DNA of 64,000 nt. It comes from Sclerotinia nivalis. Lineage: Eukaryota > Ascomycota > Leotiomycetes > Helotiales > Sclerotiniaceae. The DNA is taken from positions 3,782,001-3,846,000 of the forward strand of contig JAPEIS010000001.1 of assembly GCA_029531795.1 (NCBI GenBank), written 5' to 3'. A program made the translations under genes and the position numbers. Below are positions 1-12,400 of this stretch, piece after piece. The notes under the pieces were generated by a model. The model made no database searches, had not been told where the DNA came from, and was given only the letters and a program-made list of their open reading frames with translations. The stretch's first letter is position 1; every line of letters begins with the position of its first letter.

Positions 1-1160
1 TCGTCTTTCTTATTAATCTTTTCCCAAATATTAATGAATTATTTCAATTGATTGATAAACTCTGATATATCTTCTTTTGTATCTATATATACCATACTAT
101 ATACCAGGATATCCTTATATACTTACATTAATTGTATATAAAGATATTTTGTTGAACGTATCTTTAATTCAAATTTTAATTGTAATTGATGTAGATCCTT
201 AATCATTAATATCAAATAATTATTTAAGGGTTTGTCTTTATTCTTCTCTTGAATCCCTTTTAAAGTTATATTATTCTATTTGTATAATATATAACGATGA
301 TATTGATCTCCTTCGAAATTTTGTTTGACAAAAGCATATATTTCTTTGAAGGTAATTGGTAGTTCTATATAATTGATATAGAAGAATTCGAGTGTATTTC
401 TTTTAAGTATAATAAAGAATACTTTGAAGAATAATTCTTTTGAAACTTCTACTCGTCGTATCATTTCCTAAAAGATTGAAAGTTTATAATCAAAATTATT
501 ATCATCCCTTTCATATTTTTCATTATCGTTGTAAATTCTTGAAAGATTGATAAATAATTGATGATTATTTTCTATTCTTCCTCCTTTCTTTTTCTCTTCG
601 CTATTATCGATATCGGATTATTCGTTTGAATCATCTTCTTCTTCTTCTTTTTCTTCTTATTAAGATACTCTTGAAGATAAATCTTCTTCAATATTTCGAC
701 TGTAATCTGTAGCGATCTGATATAAACACTCTCCTAATCGAAACTTAGATAATGAAATGCTATTATCTTTTAGATATTCTTTGATCTATTGTTTTGTCTA
801 TGGAATATAGTTTTTTGTCCTTATAACAGTATAAAATGCTTGATCGGGTTTTATACTGTCTTTCAATATAAATACTCCATTAATATATAAAACTTTTCTG
901 AGTTTTTGAAGTTCTGTTTTATTGATAATATTGAAATGCTCTAATTTGAAACCTTCGAAATCGTTCTATAGGATTTCTGTAAGATCGTAATCGATAATCT
1001 GTTCTTTATCATATTGAAGGTATTTGAATATAATATAATCGTTGATGATTTTAGTGTTTCTGTGTTTATTCTTTCTTGTAATAATCCAATTTCTGAATTT
1101 CTTTTTTGTAGCAAAATAATTATAGTTATCAAATAATGAATTTAATATATCCATAATAAT
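1..1160 (-). pseudogene. Degraded LTR-retrotransposon gag remnant
   Basis: On the minus strand, short open pieces separated by stops and shifts can be strung together from about 1160 down to 1. The lower part (about 250 to 60) has the spacing of fungal retroelement Gag capsid proteins: a block rich in Leu/Gln (KDLHQLQLKFELKIRSTKYL), then a segment ending near ISEFINQLK and FINIWEKI. A Glu/Asp/Ser-rich stretch lies near 600-660. There is no intact ORF, and the sequence is about three quarters A+T. It probably continues left of the window. A Gag assignment is my reading of the residue pattern only; it could belong to either a copia or a gypsy lineage. Confidence 0.4.
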
Positions 1161-1947
1161 AAAGATCTTTCTAGATATATTGTTATTGTTTTTGGATTCG
1201 TAAATAATATATTTTTGAAAGGAATGAGGAGGTGGAATAGGAAAGTATATTGTTTAAATCGATTATTGAGTTATAGATTCTTGAAAGAATGTATTTCAAA
1301 AGAAAAAAAAAGAATATATTTGTACTATAGTTTGTATATAAAATATGTAATGAATACAGGAATCTAATTATTATGATAGCAATCGAACTCCTTTGAGTTT
1401 CCTTCTGAAAATGGTATTCAGAATTGATTTATTAGTATATCAATATCCTAGTAGAGCAAGAAAACAGTATTCTTGATATCCAAATAGAAATAGTATCCAT
1501 TTGTTTGGAGATTGATATCTTTTCAAATTGATTCAATTGGTTCTCAAAAGATCCTTTAGGAAAATGGTATTCCTTAAAGATATTCAAGTCCCCTAATTTG
1601 TGATATCACTAATTAGTATTGGTATCGAAATGGTAAGGTTCAAAGTGTAAAGTACTTTAGTCTATTTGATAAAACTTGATTCTTAATTGTTACTATCTAT
1701 ATTGAAAGAATGAACTTCTTAAATATATATTGAAGGAGCTTGTACGGTCCCTTATGATTATATGATCTAATACGATCATATGATTTAACTACGGTTCATG
1801 ATCATATGACTGTGATCCCGACACCTTCCTACTCGGCGTATGGATATGCGGCACATGAAAATTGGCAAACAAAACTTCAACTGCACCATTTTATATCCAA
1901 TGCAAATACCAAAAATGTTATCATCTGAACATGCAAAATAAACAGCA
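1161..1947. other. Non-coding, AT-rich upstream region of the FAD oxidase gene
   Basis: No ORF of interest on either strand. AT-rich until about 1800, where composition becomes balanced. Several GATCATATGA/TCATATGATC-type palindromic words occur at 1755-1810. The last 100-150 bases before 1948 probably hold the promoter and 5' leader of the downstream gene; no individual element can be named with confidence. Confidence 0.5.
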
Positions 1948-3698
1948 ATGAATTCTCAGCTGCTTATCTCTATTAGCGCAACGATTGTTTTGATTGTTAT
2001 TCCCTTCGTCGTTATGCGTCGTCTAATACCAGCTCCAGGCAAAAAGATTCAGGCAAGCCCAAGTTCCATGTCGCCAAATCCCACAAAACTCTGTGAGAGC
2101 CTTGCAGCGGCGCTCCCAGACAGTCTTATTCTTCCACACCAAACTGAAGCTTTCACACAATCACTGAACTCTTATTGGGCTAAGCAAGAATATAATATTG
2201 TTCCGGCATGTGTTGTCCGACCTCGTACTACTCAAGATCTCTGTACAGTCATCACTATATTGAAGCACGAACACGACGAACAAGTACACGCTGGCACGGA
2301 AAAGGCTGAGGGACTGTTCGCCGTTCGTAGCGGTGGACATTCACCTGTTCATTGCACGGCAAGTATTAGCGGTGGTATATTGATCGACCTTAGCCTTTTC
2401 AATGAGGTCATTCCCTCCGACGATGGATCAAGTGTCGCTATTGGAGCTGGAAACAAATGGATGAATGTTTCTAAGGTCTTGGATGCACGAGGTCTTGCTG
2501 TTGTTGGAGGCAGGAACTCGGCTGTTGGTGTCGGCGGTCTGACTTTAGGAGGTGAGCATCTACCGTGTTTGTTTTTGATACAAATGATTCTGTACTTCAA
2601 ATCTTATTTCCAGTCATTAGGAAACATAATGTGCCGTCGTCCTATTTATCCAAAACTAATTTAATGATATACATAGGCGGTCTCTCCTTTTTCTCCCCTC
2701 GTTTCGGCCTTGTCTGTTCCAACATTATCAGTTACGATATCGTTCTTGCCTCTGGAACCGTTGTTACAGCTTCTGAATCTAATAACTCGGATCTATGGCT
2801 TGCTCTCAAAGGCGGCTCTAACAACTTTGGTATAGTCACACGTTTTACAGCTCGCGCTTTCCCAGCTACCAAAATATGGAGCGGATTCCTATACATGCCT
2901 ATCTTTCAGGCCACTAAGGTTCTTTCCGCCTTCCACAAATACGTTGCTACAGCAGATTCGAATGGCTCTGACACTTCGGCTGGCGATGTTAATGCCGCAG
3001 GTCCCATTGTTTGCTTCTCTTATGTTCAAGCAATTGGTATCCAAACTATCGCCGTAAATCTGGTTCACACTTCACCACCTGCAAAGAAATGGCCAACTTG
3101 TTGGGGCAGGTCATCGTTTTCCTCGCTTTGGCGCATTTGGAGCACCTGCAAAGTTCGGACTTTGACTAGCGCTACCGACGAAATGAACGCTCTCAATCCT
3201 CCTGGTAGACGTCAACTCTTCGCAACCATCACCATCAAAAATGACCCTGCTACAATCACTGCCATGCATTCTATCTACCGAGAATCTATTGATCCTCTAC
3301 GACGAGCAAAGGGTTTAGTCTGGACACTTGTCATGCAACCGCTCTTGCCATCCTGGCTCCAGAAAGGGGATGCAAATCCGCTAGGCCTAGATGGCGTTGA
3401 TGAGCCTCTTATACTTGTGAGCTTCACGGTCAATTGGGACAAAGATGAAGATGATGAACTGGTCAATACAATCACTCGCAAAGCGATAGAGAACATGGAG
3501 GCTGTGGCAGTGCGCAGTGGAACAGCTCATCCTTACCGAAACATGAATTATTGTGCGCAGTGGCAAAAGCCGTTCCAAGGTTACGGAGAGACAAACTTGC
3601 GCCTTTTGCAGGAAACAAGCAAAAAGTATGATCCTGATGGCTTATTTCAGAAAGGTTGTGTAGGGGGGTTTAAACTCTTCTCGGATGTTGACTCTTAA
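1948..3698 (+). CDS. FAD-linked oxidoreductase, berberine-bridge (BBE)-like family, two exons
   Basis: Coding exons are 1948-2551 and 2677-3698. A 125-nt intron (GTGAGC donor, ACATAG acceptor) rejoins the frame exactly inside the conserved run GLTLGG/GLSFFSPRFG. The product is 541 residues. Residues 5-24 are a hydrophobic signal or anchor segment. The FAD-binding PCMH fold follows: RSGGHSPVH with the GGH histidine (His131), the family position for covalent 8-alpha-histidyl FAD attachment, then VVGGRNSAVGVGGLTLGG and LKGGSNNFGIVTRF. The C-terminal BBE motif is MNYCAQWQKPFQGYGETN...KYDPDGLFQKGCVGGFKL. Family members oxidise diverse substrates in fungal secondary metabolism; the substrate here cannot be read from sequence. 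The GST-like gene lies downstream, convergent. The frame is clean, unlike the surrounding repeats, so it is probably functional. Confidence 0.9.
2552..2676 (+). other. Spliceosomal intron of the FAD oxidase gene
   Basis: GTGAGC at the 5' end and ACATAG at the 3' end, with a CTAAT branch-like word at 2656-2660. Removing it restores one reading frame through the most conserved glycine-rich part of the FAD domain. Confidence 0.85.
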
Positions 3699-4345
3699 AT
3701 CCCATGGTGTCTTTGATGTCTTGTTCGATCGTTGCGATATAGCAAGTGTGCCCTGTTTTACTTTCCTAGTCTCCCATATTGTATTTCATGGTGGCAAAGC
3801 TTCTGATAATGCTCCTCGAAGTTTTATCATGCTTGTGCTGAGATATAGTCTCAATCGACTACTTTGGGATTATTTCAGATTTACATACTACAATTTATCA
3901 TTTTCAGTGTATTTGGCGCGGTAAACAGTGTAGAAGTTCATGAAATGACGAAAAATGCCCCAACTATAATTTAATACAGTAGCTTCCTTTAATTCTCAAA
4001 CAGCGAGACTACAGACAAGCCAGAACAGTCCTTTCGTGATTGAAGCCAATCCAGAGCAATCGATCCATTGTATGGGATTGTATATCTAATCCATACTGAT
4101 ACTGAGCATATCACTCTAGTTGAGATCCATGTCGGGGTTACTTCTGAACCGCTTACAGGGGTCTAGATCAACCAGTCGATCAGCTAAAGTAGTTGATCGG
4201 GTCTGCTACGGATCGGGTCTGCCACGGATCGGGTCTACTACGACTCGGATCCGCGACGACTATATATATAACCCTTAAGGTCACCTAGATCTTACTTCTT
4301 CAATCAATTCAATCCTATGATATACTTCCCCATTAAGCTATAACA
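3699..4345. other. Intergenic, 3' flank of the FAD oxidase gene
   Basis: Balanced composition and no convincing gene. The first 200 bases are likely 3' UTR. Contains the 16-bp tandem repeat listed separately, followed by a short (TA)n run near 4262. Confidence 0.5.
4195..4258 (+). repeat. Four-copy 16-bp imperfect tandem repeat
   Basis: Units are GATCGGGTCTGCTACG, GATCGGGTCTGCCACG, GATCGGGTCTACTACG and a more diverged ACTCGGATCCGCGACG. Head-to-tail with no spacer and GC-rich compared with its flanks. Lies between convergent transcription units. Confidence 0.85.
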
Positions 4346-4669
4346 TCAACTACTCCCATTCCTATTCCTAGCCCTGTGGATGTTTGTTTTGTAAGAAATC
4401 TTGTCCAACTTTTCAGAAGAAGCCAGCTTTCCTAAAACATAAACATTTCCATTTGTCGTTAAGCATGTCTTAATCCTCTGCATGTAATCGTTTTCTCCTT
4501 CGATAGCCAGCTCGTTCACCCTTGTAGACTGAGGTGCGTTCCGAACATTGCGCTGACTATCAGCCAAACAGAACAGGCTCATGACTTCTTCAAGAGTTTT
4601 ATATAGGTCTTTGTTTCTAAGGTTCTCCACCACTTGCAGGGTAAGTCCCTTACCCCACATTCGGACCAC
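4346..4669 (-). CDS. Hypothetical small protein or gene fragment
   Basis: A 107-codon ORF with balanced composition, starting with MVRMWGKGLTLQVVENLRNK and ending in a basic tail. The open frame extends about 20 codons upstream of the ATG (FKITVFDVKGSPNGG) before reaching stops, so this may be the last exon or a fragment of a longer gene. No membrane segment, signal peptide or recognisable domain. It sits tail-on to the GST-like gene on the same strand, about 150 bases downstream of that gene's stop. I do not recognise the family. Confidence 0.3.
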   Translation of the reverse strand: MVRMWGKGLTLQVVENLRNKDLYKTLEEVMSLFCLADSQRNVRNAPQSTRVNELAIEGENDYMQRIKTCLTTNGNVYVLGKLASSEKLDKISYKTNIHRARNRNGSS

Positions 4670-4817
4670 CCCCCCATTCGGGCTACCTTTTACATCAAAA
4701 ACAGTAATTTTAAAATATTTATAACTCTATCAAAAACTACAAGTAACTAGATGTTGGTGATTTGCACCCTGTTTTCAGCGACTTCCTCCCGCTGTTTTAT
4801 GCCTGCTTTCCACTCGC

Positions 4818-5606
4818 TTATCCTTGAGACCAAGGTTCGACCTTATTCATCAGCTTAATGAATGTGTCGTCTTCGTACAAAGCCATGAGCTTTGCTAGTT
4901 TCTCTCCAGATGCCGCTCCGATCCATTTAACGTGAGCGGCATCGTAGAAGTCGATGTAGGTCGCTATCAATCGTTAGCATTCTTGAAGTACAAGACATGA
5001 GACTCGGACTATTGACAACTTACGTTCGCCCTTCCCGTCATCACTAACCATCCTCTCCCTCAAACTTGCCCATTGCACTTTCAAATCCTCAAGTACAGCA
5101 GATTCCCCACCAGCTCTCACCTCGGTAACATCCTTTAAGTCGCACCCCAAGAAGCCTTCCCTGGTCGTCTTGAAGTATTCACGCGATCCATCTTCCTTAT
5201 CAAGAGCCGTTTCATACACGTCGTTTATAATCCACCTGATAATAGCCCTCCCTAAAAACTGGGCGCCAGAGGCATCATACTCGTCTACCTCATCCACGAG
5301 TTTCAAATCCCTATATCCGTCTTTCTCCGTGAACCTCTCATTCAGTAGCTTGGCTATTGGTGTAGAATCGTTCAGGACCCGATGCGGTGGCTGGAGAATC
5401 TCGACAATTGGGACCGTCGCGCCGATATCAGTCATGTCTGGAAAAAGCCTTTCACATAGTGGTTTGATGCCAGGATATGAAACCTTCACTGTGGTGTATG
5501 GTATCCCTTTGTAATTCAGAGCATATCTTGTGAGCCAGCATGAAGGTGACCAGGGTTTTGGACCGGAGAGATCGTAAAAACGTACAAGTGGCTCGGCGCT
5601 GGACAT
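4818..5606 (-). CDS. Glutathione S-transferase-like protein, two exons
   Basis: Exon 1 is 5606-5024 and exon 2 is 4963-4818. The 60-nt intron (4964-5023) has a GTAAGT donor and a GATAG acceptor; splicing gives 242 residues ending in NKVEPWSQG. Residues 7-95 have the thioredoxin-like GST N-domain layout: VRFYDLSG, then PWSPSCWLTRYALNYKGI, and the cis-Pro strand ATVPIVEI. The alpha-helical C-domain includes QWASLRERM and, after the splice, TYIDFYDAAHVKWIGA. This matches fungal UstS-type GST-like proteins found in detoxification or secondary-metabolite loci. The unspliced frame would end early in an unrelated tail, so the intron is needed. Likely cytosolic and probably functional. The FAD oxidase gene is a convergent neighbour. 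Confidence 0.85.
4964..5023 (-). other. Spliceosomal intron of the GST-like gene
   Basis: On the minus strand the intron begins GTAAGTTG and ends TTGATAG. Its 60-nt length is typical for ascomycetes. Joining the exons continues the conserved GST helix without a shift. Confidence 0.8.
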
Positions 5607-6304
5607 GGTGAGAATTTGTGTTACAGACCTATAGGGATGAGAGGGTGAGAAGGGAGAGGAGGGAGATTTTGATGAACCTGTATATAGATCTATTCGGCGA
5701 CCAAGGGCATGTTCCTCGGCTCAGTCGCTCGGAAAGGCAGTCACGTGCATTGTTCATGCAGGGTTCAGCGCGAGACGCGCAACTTAGCGGGCTTTGATAA
5801 GAGTCAATATTCTATACAACTTCGCGGCGCAGCAGGAAATTGCTCAGAGAACGAAGACGTGGGCTACTAGGTTGTCACATCGCTGTTATACTGGTTAAGG
5901 GTTATTACAACAGTCGAGAAGGCCACATCCGTAATCACTTAAGATTTCGCGATGGCAAGTAATCGCGCACACGCATCAGCAAAAAGTTAAGTTTGCCAAA
6001 AAAATGTGAAATTGCCAATGAAGCGCCAAACATGTCAATAACGCCGGTTAGCTGCCAATAACAACAAACTCTCTTCTACTTTTGCTATTATCTAACCGAC
6101 ATTACAAATACAGTATCGAAATCTTTCTATATTTCTCCATTCATATAATTCTGGTGATAATATATTGATATAAATGCTATTAATATTCTTTTAGTATTGC
6201 AAGCTTTGTATTACTGAATTTTAATATGCTTTTAATAATAAATTATTTTATATAAATGTCCTTATTATCATTTTAGTAGCAATACTCATTATATAAATGC
6301 TATT
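5607..6304. other. Promoter side of the GST-like gene, then AT-rich flank of LINE A
   Basis: 5607-6060 has balanced composition and should hold the leader and promoter of the minus-strand GST-like gene. From about 6065 the sequence becomes about 80% A+T, with partially repeated words such as ATAAATGCTATTAA (6170s and 6293-6306). This is the left flank of the LINE A insertion. No coding sequence matching the transporter remnant on the other side of LINE A is visible here. Confidence 0.5.
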
Positions 6305-6318
6305 AAGATATTATTAAC
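6305..6318 (+). repeat. Target-site duplication of LINE A, left copy
   Basis: AAGATATTATTAAC, repeated exactly at 18244-18257 directly after the element's AATC tail. Confidence 0.9.
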
Positions 6319-6331
6319 ATTCATACAACAA

Positions 6332-6359
6332 ATTTCGAAGAATAAAATTTCTTCGAAAT
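6332..6359 (+). promoter_or_regulatory. 5'-terminal hairpin of LINE A
   Basis: Ten-base arms ATTTCGAAGA and TCTTCGAAAT around an 8-base loop, about 10 bases from the element's 5' end. The same hairpin is present at the 5' ends of copies B (near 15087-15114), C (near 20740-20767) and D (35091-35118). Its role (promoter, RNA structure or template-end signal) is unknown. Confidence 0.6.
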
Positions 6360-6573
6360 ACGATCAATTCTTCCCTTTATTTAATAAAGAAATACTCCCA
6401 AAATCCATTCCAATTGTTCTCAAGTGAATCGGCCCAGTAGTTGTTGTAATACTGTCGTCGCCGCTCAAAACACGAAACTTACACGAAAATTCGCATAAAA
6501 ACTCTTTCCAACTTCCCTCAACTCTTTTCCTTATTGAGCGTATAAAGCTCTGATAGGTTTATCAAGTCCAATA

Positions 6574-8043
6574 ATGGACTCTCCGATAAAAGGATCCTTT
6601 AAATCATCTTCTGAACCTACTCCCCCATAAATAATAGTAATACTAAGCTCTCCAACATCCAGCCCCTTCACCATAAACCCAATCCCCCCATTCAGAAACC
6701 CTTTCACAATACAAAAATCATCCAATCTCTTGAATCCCATCCCAACCCAATCCTTCAATTCGCAAAGACAGCTAGATATTCTCAATTCAGATGATCCCTT
6801 CCGATCTTTTAACAAATCTATCCCCTTCAAAATTAATAATAAACGATACCGACAATCAATCAATTCCGGAATCAAATTATCATTCGTTAAACAAGCGATT
6901 AAAGGAACTAAAGATCTTCTAATTCTAATAATATCATTAGAGAAATCCTTCGAAGAACAATCTAAAGTTCTAAATCTAATCGAAATCTTCAAAGAATACT
7001 TTGAAAAAGGGAAACTTTCGAAGACTTCCAATATCATTACTTCTCAAATCAATTACCTCGAAACCGCTACTAGAAAAATTGAAACACAAACAAATCATTT
7101 AACCGATCTTTCTAATCAATCTACTTCCTTTATTATTGGGAAAAAACCTTCTATATCTAACAATATTAGCTATACTTCAATTATAAAAATTAACGAATGG
7201 AACGTTGTCTCCAAAAGCAAAACCAATAAACAAAATCCTCTGGAAAAATCACAAAAGAAAGAAGATAATTCAAATAAATGTTTAATCTTTATCAATCCCT
7301 TTATTTCTAATTCAAATTCCTTTTCTCTTTTTATAATAAAAAATCAAATGAACGAAGTATTTATGAAAACCGGAATCAAAGGTTCCGTTATTTCAATCAT
7401 TATCATTTCCGTCAATAACAATATCATTATAATTATTAATGATTTATTCATCTTTCAATTCCTTATGGAAAAGACATCAATTTGGAATCAGTTTTTAAAA
7501 TTCGAAAGAATTCAAAAGAATCAAATCTGATACAAAATGATTATTTACAAAATCTTTATAAAGGAATTCTCAAGACCTAAAGGTATGGATCTTATCAAAA
7601 ATAAGATCAAAACCTTCAATATTGGTCTTTCCTTAATAGGAACTCCTTATTGATTTACTTCGATAATCAAACGATCGATTCAGAAAAAGGGAGTAGTAGT
7701 TATTGCTTTTGTTATCAAAAGAGAAACTGAATTGGTTATTCGAAAAAGACTATATATTGTAAGGATCAGTATGAAAATAGAAAAATTCTACTCCTTTTCT
7801 TTAAGTTCTCAATATCAAAAATGCTAAGGATTTGACCATCAAGAATTACATTATAGAAAACCTCCTATTTATAGACTTTATAACAACAAATACTCTACAA
7901 CCGATTACTTCTGTATAATCTGCCAAACAAAAGACAAACTATACCAACATCTTGTAATTAAATATATCAATTGTCAAAGAAAGTATAAAGCAAACTCGAA
8001 AATCTATAAAATATACTAAACAATTACGAAGAAATCTAATTAA
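6574..8043 (+). pseudogene. LINE A ORF1 (Gag-like, CCHC zinc knuckles), nonsense-mutated
   Basis: 490 codons in one frame from ATG 6574 to TAA 8041-8043, the same length as ORF1 of copies B and D. The longest open part is 6730-7530. It includes the conserved middle block SLEKSFEEQSKVLNLIEIF and a basic, Ser/Asn-rich region. The C-terminal zinc-knuckle region (about 7800-7990) has several Cys codons changed to Tyr (TGT/TGC to TAT/TAC). Stops such as the one after position 6630 are G-to-A or C-to-T type. In this LINE class the protein binds RNA. The stop codon overlaps the ORF2 start as TAATG. Confidence 0.85.
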
Positions 8044-9169
8044 TGTTATACAACAATATTCGCATCCTTCAAATTAACTTAAATAAAAGTTCTCAAACCA
8101 CCGAAAGTGCTTTTCAATTGATTTTGAAACTTAATATCGATCTAATACTCATTCAAGAATCGTAGATCCTCTCAAATCCTGAAAAAGATTACTCGTCTAC
8201 TAAATCGATTGCATATTCCAATTTCACTCAACTCTTCCCAAATCACCCTTCAAATCTTCATCCCCGCACTTTAACTTATATCTCGAAAAACTTTAAACCA
8301 TTAATCGCTTTAACTCCCGATTCCCCAAAAAACCCTAATATACAAATTATCGATATTTCAAAGGGAAATCATATAATCCAACTCCTAAATATCTACAACA
8401 AAGTTAATCAAGCGAAAGAAAAAGGATATATTATTAAACAATACCTTTTCGATATCTCTCTTTCTCATTATACCATTCTTATCAGAGATTTCAATTCCTA
8501 TCACCCATAATGAAATCCTTTTTCGAACAAAAGTTCAAACATCGATCAATTAGCTGAGTAATTTAAAGATCATAATCTTACAATTATAAATGAACCAAGT
8601 ATTAGTACATTTTATCGAACGAATATAACAAACCCAAGTATACTAGATTTCACTTTAGCTACAGAAGTTATATCACTTAATATATTTGATTGGCAAGTTC
8701 TCCTTGATCTTGGATCAGACCATTTAAGGATTATATTCGAAGTGAAAGGCATATCGCCTTTTATACAACAAATCCCATTATCAAAATACAATACAAAACG
8801 AGCAGATTGGGATAAATTCACCTCAATACTCAAAACAGAAATTTCGATATCCATAATTCTGAACTCCAAGGATTACCTCGATCTTTCTACTCTAGAATCC
8901 GATTCCCTTGATGCCTTGAATGATCAAAGCCAATTAATAAAAACATTCGATCAAGCTGCTAAAGAATTCACTCAAATTATCACTAAATCAACGAAAGCCA
9001 GTATTCCGAAACTCAAAACAACCAAGAAAGCGAAGCTTTGATAGTCCACTGAATTGAAAACCCTTTGGAAACGTCTTGCGTCGGCTTACGATACCTCTAA
9101 ACAATACTTCGAGGACGATATATTCAAGAAGATCTACCAATCAGCAAGAAATCATTATTTTCAAACTAT
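8043..9169 (+). pseudogene. LINE A ORF2, 5' part (endonuclease domain)
   Basis: Starts at the ATG overlapping the ORF1 stop. The first 300 codons correspond to the APE-type endonuclease: an N-terminal strand like RILQINLNKSSQ, an Asp/Asn motif DFNSYHP and the SDHLRIIFE motif (position 8718 onward). In-frame stops are present. The frame is cut at 9169, where copy B is inserted, and resumes at 15138. Counting the duplicated 14 bases once, the combined ORF2 is exactly 3957 nt, as in copies B and D. Confidence 0.85.
9156..9169 (+). repeat. Target-site duplication of LINE B, left copy
   Basis: TATTTTCAAACTAT here against TACTTTCAAACTAT at 15124-15137: 13 of 14 identical, the single difference being C/T. 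Both copies lie inside ORF2 of LINE A. Confidence 0.85.
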
Positions 9170-9445
9170 GATTGATTGATTGATTAAATTAACGTCTACA
9201 CTGAGTCTAAGACTATCTAAGACGGCTAGAGGCTCTTACGAGCCCCTAATAGATAATATAATAAAGGTAAGCTGGCTTATAGGTCTGGCTAAGTTCATGA
9301 TTTAAATGATTGAGGTAAATTCAATCTTTTGAGTTGAATAAAGGAAATGAAAACTAATTCTAAGGAATAATCCCGTTTTACAAATACTGAAGTATATTAT
9401 AAAGATAACAAAAGAAATAATATTTATTTAAAATTGTAGAAAGAT

Positions 9446-12400
9446 TTATACTCTTCTTTTAATTTCATCATTTATTTCTTCCTCTACTCTTTTTGCTCTT
9501 TTTGTTTCTTTTACTTTTATTTCTCTTTTTTTTTCTTATATTCATTTGAGATACCATGATCTAATAACTATTCTTATTGTATCGATGAACTCAAGGGTTT
9601 TGATTGTTCCTGCTTTGATATAAAATAGGTATTTCATAATGAATCTAAACAATAGATTATTTTCTTTGAGTTTTCTTTTTGCTTTCTTATATAAAAGACA
9701 GCTGAATAATAAATGATCAGGAATTTCTCTTTTTCCATATCTACATTTATCATTTGCCGAAATTCCAAAATATTATAAATATAATTTGAAGTATCTATAA
9801 CCAATCTTTAATTGGAAAAGGGCACTAATGATATTTCTTTTGATATTCCCTGGGATACCGATTTTTGAGCTGGTTTTCCAAAAGTAAGTTTTTGCATATA
9901 ATAATAGTGATTGTCAGGGGTTGTTTGTATTGAGAAGAATAATCCAATCTTCAGATTCCATTCTTTTGATATCTATTCCTAATAAGGCAAAGCTAGTTTC
10001 GTTCGACGATGATCTTAATCTTGTAGCTTCTTTTGCAAAGGCATCGACTAATTCGTTTCCTTCCACCGAGATATACTCAGGGACCCAATTGAGGGAGATC
10101 TCGGCTCCTTTCCTTATAAGAGTTTCTATAACCTTGATTGCTCTGATTTGGTATGTTTGACCAGAAACATCCGAAGGTATTTTCAATCAATAAAATCCGG
10201 CCTGATTATCAAAGTAGATCTTGAATTTCTGGTTTGATTGAGTTATAGAACTTATATATTCGATTGCTTTTGTAACTCCAAAAAGTTCATTATTATATAC
10301 TAATTGATTTATACCAATATTAAATGTTTCTTTATAAAAAACTTGATCGCTGATCGAAATAGCAACGATCCCGATTCCTACTTCTATCCCTTCTAAGATT
10401 GACGAAGTATTTGTATATATAACAATAGTATTTTTGCTTTTATATTTGAAAACTAAATTGTATATAATTGTAGTATCTTCCTTGGGTAATTTGCTGATAT
10501 TGATTTTGTATAGAATATCCCTTTTTCAAAGGGGGAAATGGAAGTAATTAATTTTTTCTAAAACGAGGGAATTGTATTCTTCTTTGATTGAATTATTGAT
10601 TTTTTCGAGTTAAATGGGTTTTGGATACTTTCTTTGTAAAATAGAAATCGTATTTTGATTCTCCTTTTCAACAATTAGCTTTGATATAATTTGATTGATT
10701 GAATGTGATCGGGAGATTTTTAATAATCTGAAAGCATATTGCTTTATTCCAGTATTTAATCTGATTTCTGAAGGGCAAAGGGCTACTTCTACTTCCATTG
10801 GTTTGATAGATAAGGTTTTGAAGACCTCTAGAATCTTGTGAAAAACTAGATTCTGAATTGATTGAAGAGTTTTCTTGAATTGAATTTGATCTTTCCATCA
10901 AATGATAGAATTGTAATCGGCTATATTGATTATACAAGCTATATATAATTGTCTTATAGTTTTGGGACTAAATTCTTTTTTAATATTGGCTAGCCTAGCC
11001 ATTCGATAGAACGAGGCTTTGGCTTAAATAACTCTGATTGTAACGTGTTACTTGAAACTAAAACCAGAATCGAACTATACATTCAATTATTTGATTAGTA
11101 TCGAAGGTTGAACAATCTCGAGATTGGGTAGCTTAATCGAAATATCTTTTGTGTATTTAGATATAAAGAAATGCATTAGCTCTGTTTTTGCTAAATCGAA
11201 TTGGATGGTGTTTTTCTTATCAAAAGTATAGATGTTTGTAGCTGCTTTTTTGAGAGTGAAAATATTCTTTTTCCAGTTGGTAAAGTGAATGATCAAGGCT
11301 ATATCATCAATATATGAAAGAAATCTAACCGAGTTCGATTGAAAGAGATCTCGAATATAGATTAAAAAGAGGATTAGTGATATAAAGCTTCCTTAAGAAA
11401 TTCCAATATTGATTGGTTTGAACGATTCTATTTGAACATCGAATGCGAATTTGAATAATCTTTCTTTCAGAAATGATGAGATCCAAGTTATAAGACTAAT
11501 TGGAAGATATAACTTCTTGCAGATATCTAAAAGTCGGTTTTTGGATATATAATCGAAAGCTCTTTTAACATTCAAAAAAAGAGCTGAGATTTTCTTTTGG
11601 ATTCTTGAGTTTCTTTCGATTTCTATAGTAAATAGAAGAGCTGTATTGATTGCTGATTTCTTTTGTTTGCTATCTATTTAAGAGTGGTAAAGCAATTTCG
11701 TCGTTTCAGTTAGATAATTAAGTCTTTAAGTTAGGATTCTTTCGTTTATCTTATCTAAACAATTGAGAAAAGCAATAATTCTGTATACTTTTGAAATAGA
11801 ATAGTCTAGTTTTGAGGGTTTCTTGAATATAGTTCCTGTAGCTTGTTTTCAATAAGAAGGGTGATACCCGAGATTGATTAAATTGCTGAATAAAGTGAAG
11901 AAAGTTGTGGGGATTGCTTTGTAAGCTTGAATGATGATTTCCTGAATAATTCTGTTTGGATTAGGAGTCTTTCCTTTTATCTTGGTTGAGCAAGCATTAA
12001 AAAGTTCACTTTCGATAAGTTTGAGCCAATCCCATTTGTTCGATTGTTTGTACCCTTTCTATATAGATGCTGGGATAATTGGAGAGGGAGAGAACAAAGT
12101 TGATCTAAATACCGAACATTTTTTTTCGAATGAGCTTTCGAGTTGAGAAGGGTTGGAACGGATATTCGGGATCCTTTCAGTTTGAAGATCTTTTGTATAG
12201 GATATTGTTTTGAAAATCGTTTGAGTATCCTTCTTTTCAAGAAATTCATTTCAATGATTCTTTTTAGTTGTTTTGATAGCTTGAAAGTAATGATTTCTTA
12301 TCGATTGATAGATCTTCTTGAATATATCGTTTTCGGGGTATTGTTTGAAGGTATCGTAAGCTGATGCGAGATGTTTCCGAAGGGCTTTCAATTTAGTGGA

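Noticed and set aside
2349..2600. Minus-strand ORF inside the FAD oxidase
   Set aside because: Shadow of the well-supported plus-strand exon.
3685..3924. 79-codon ORF after the FAD oxidase
   Set aside because: Overlaps the end of that gene and continues into its 3' UTR; no domain.
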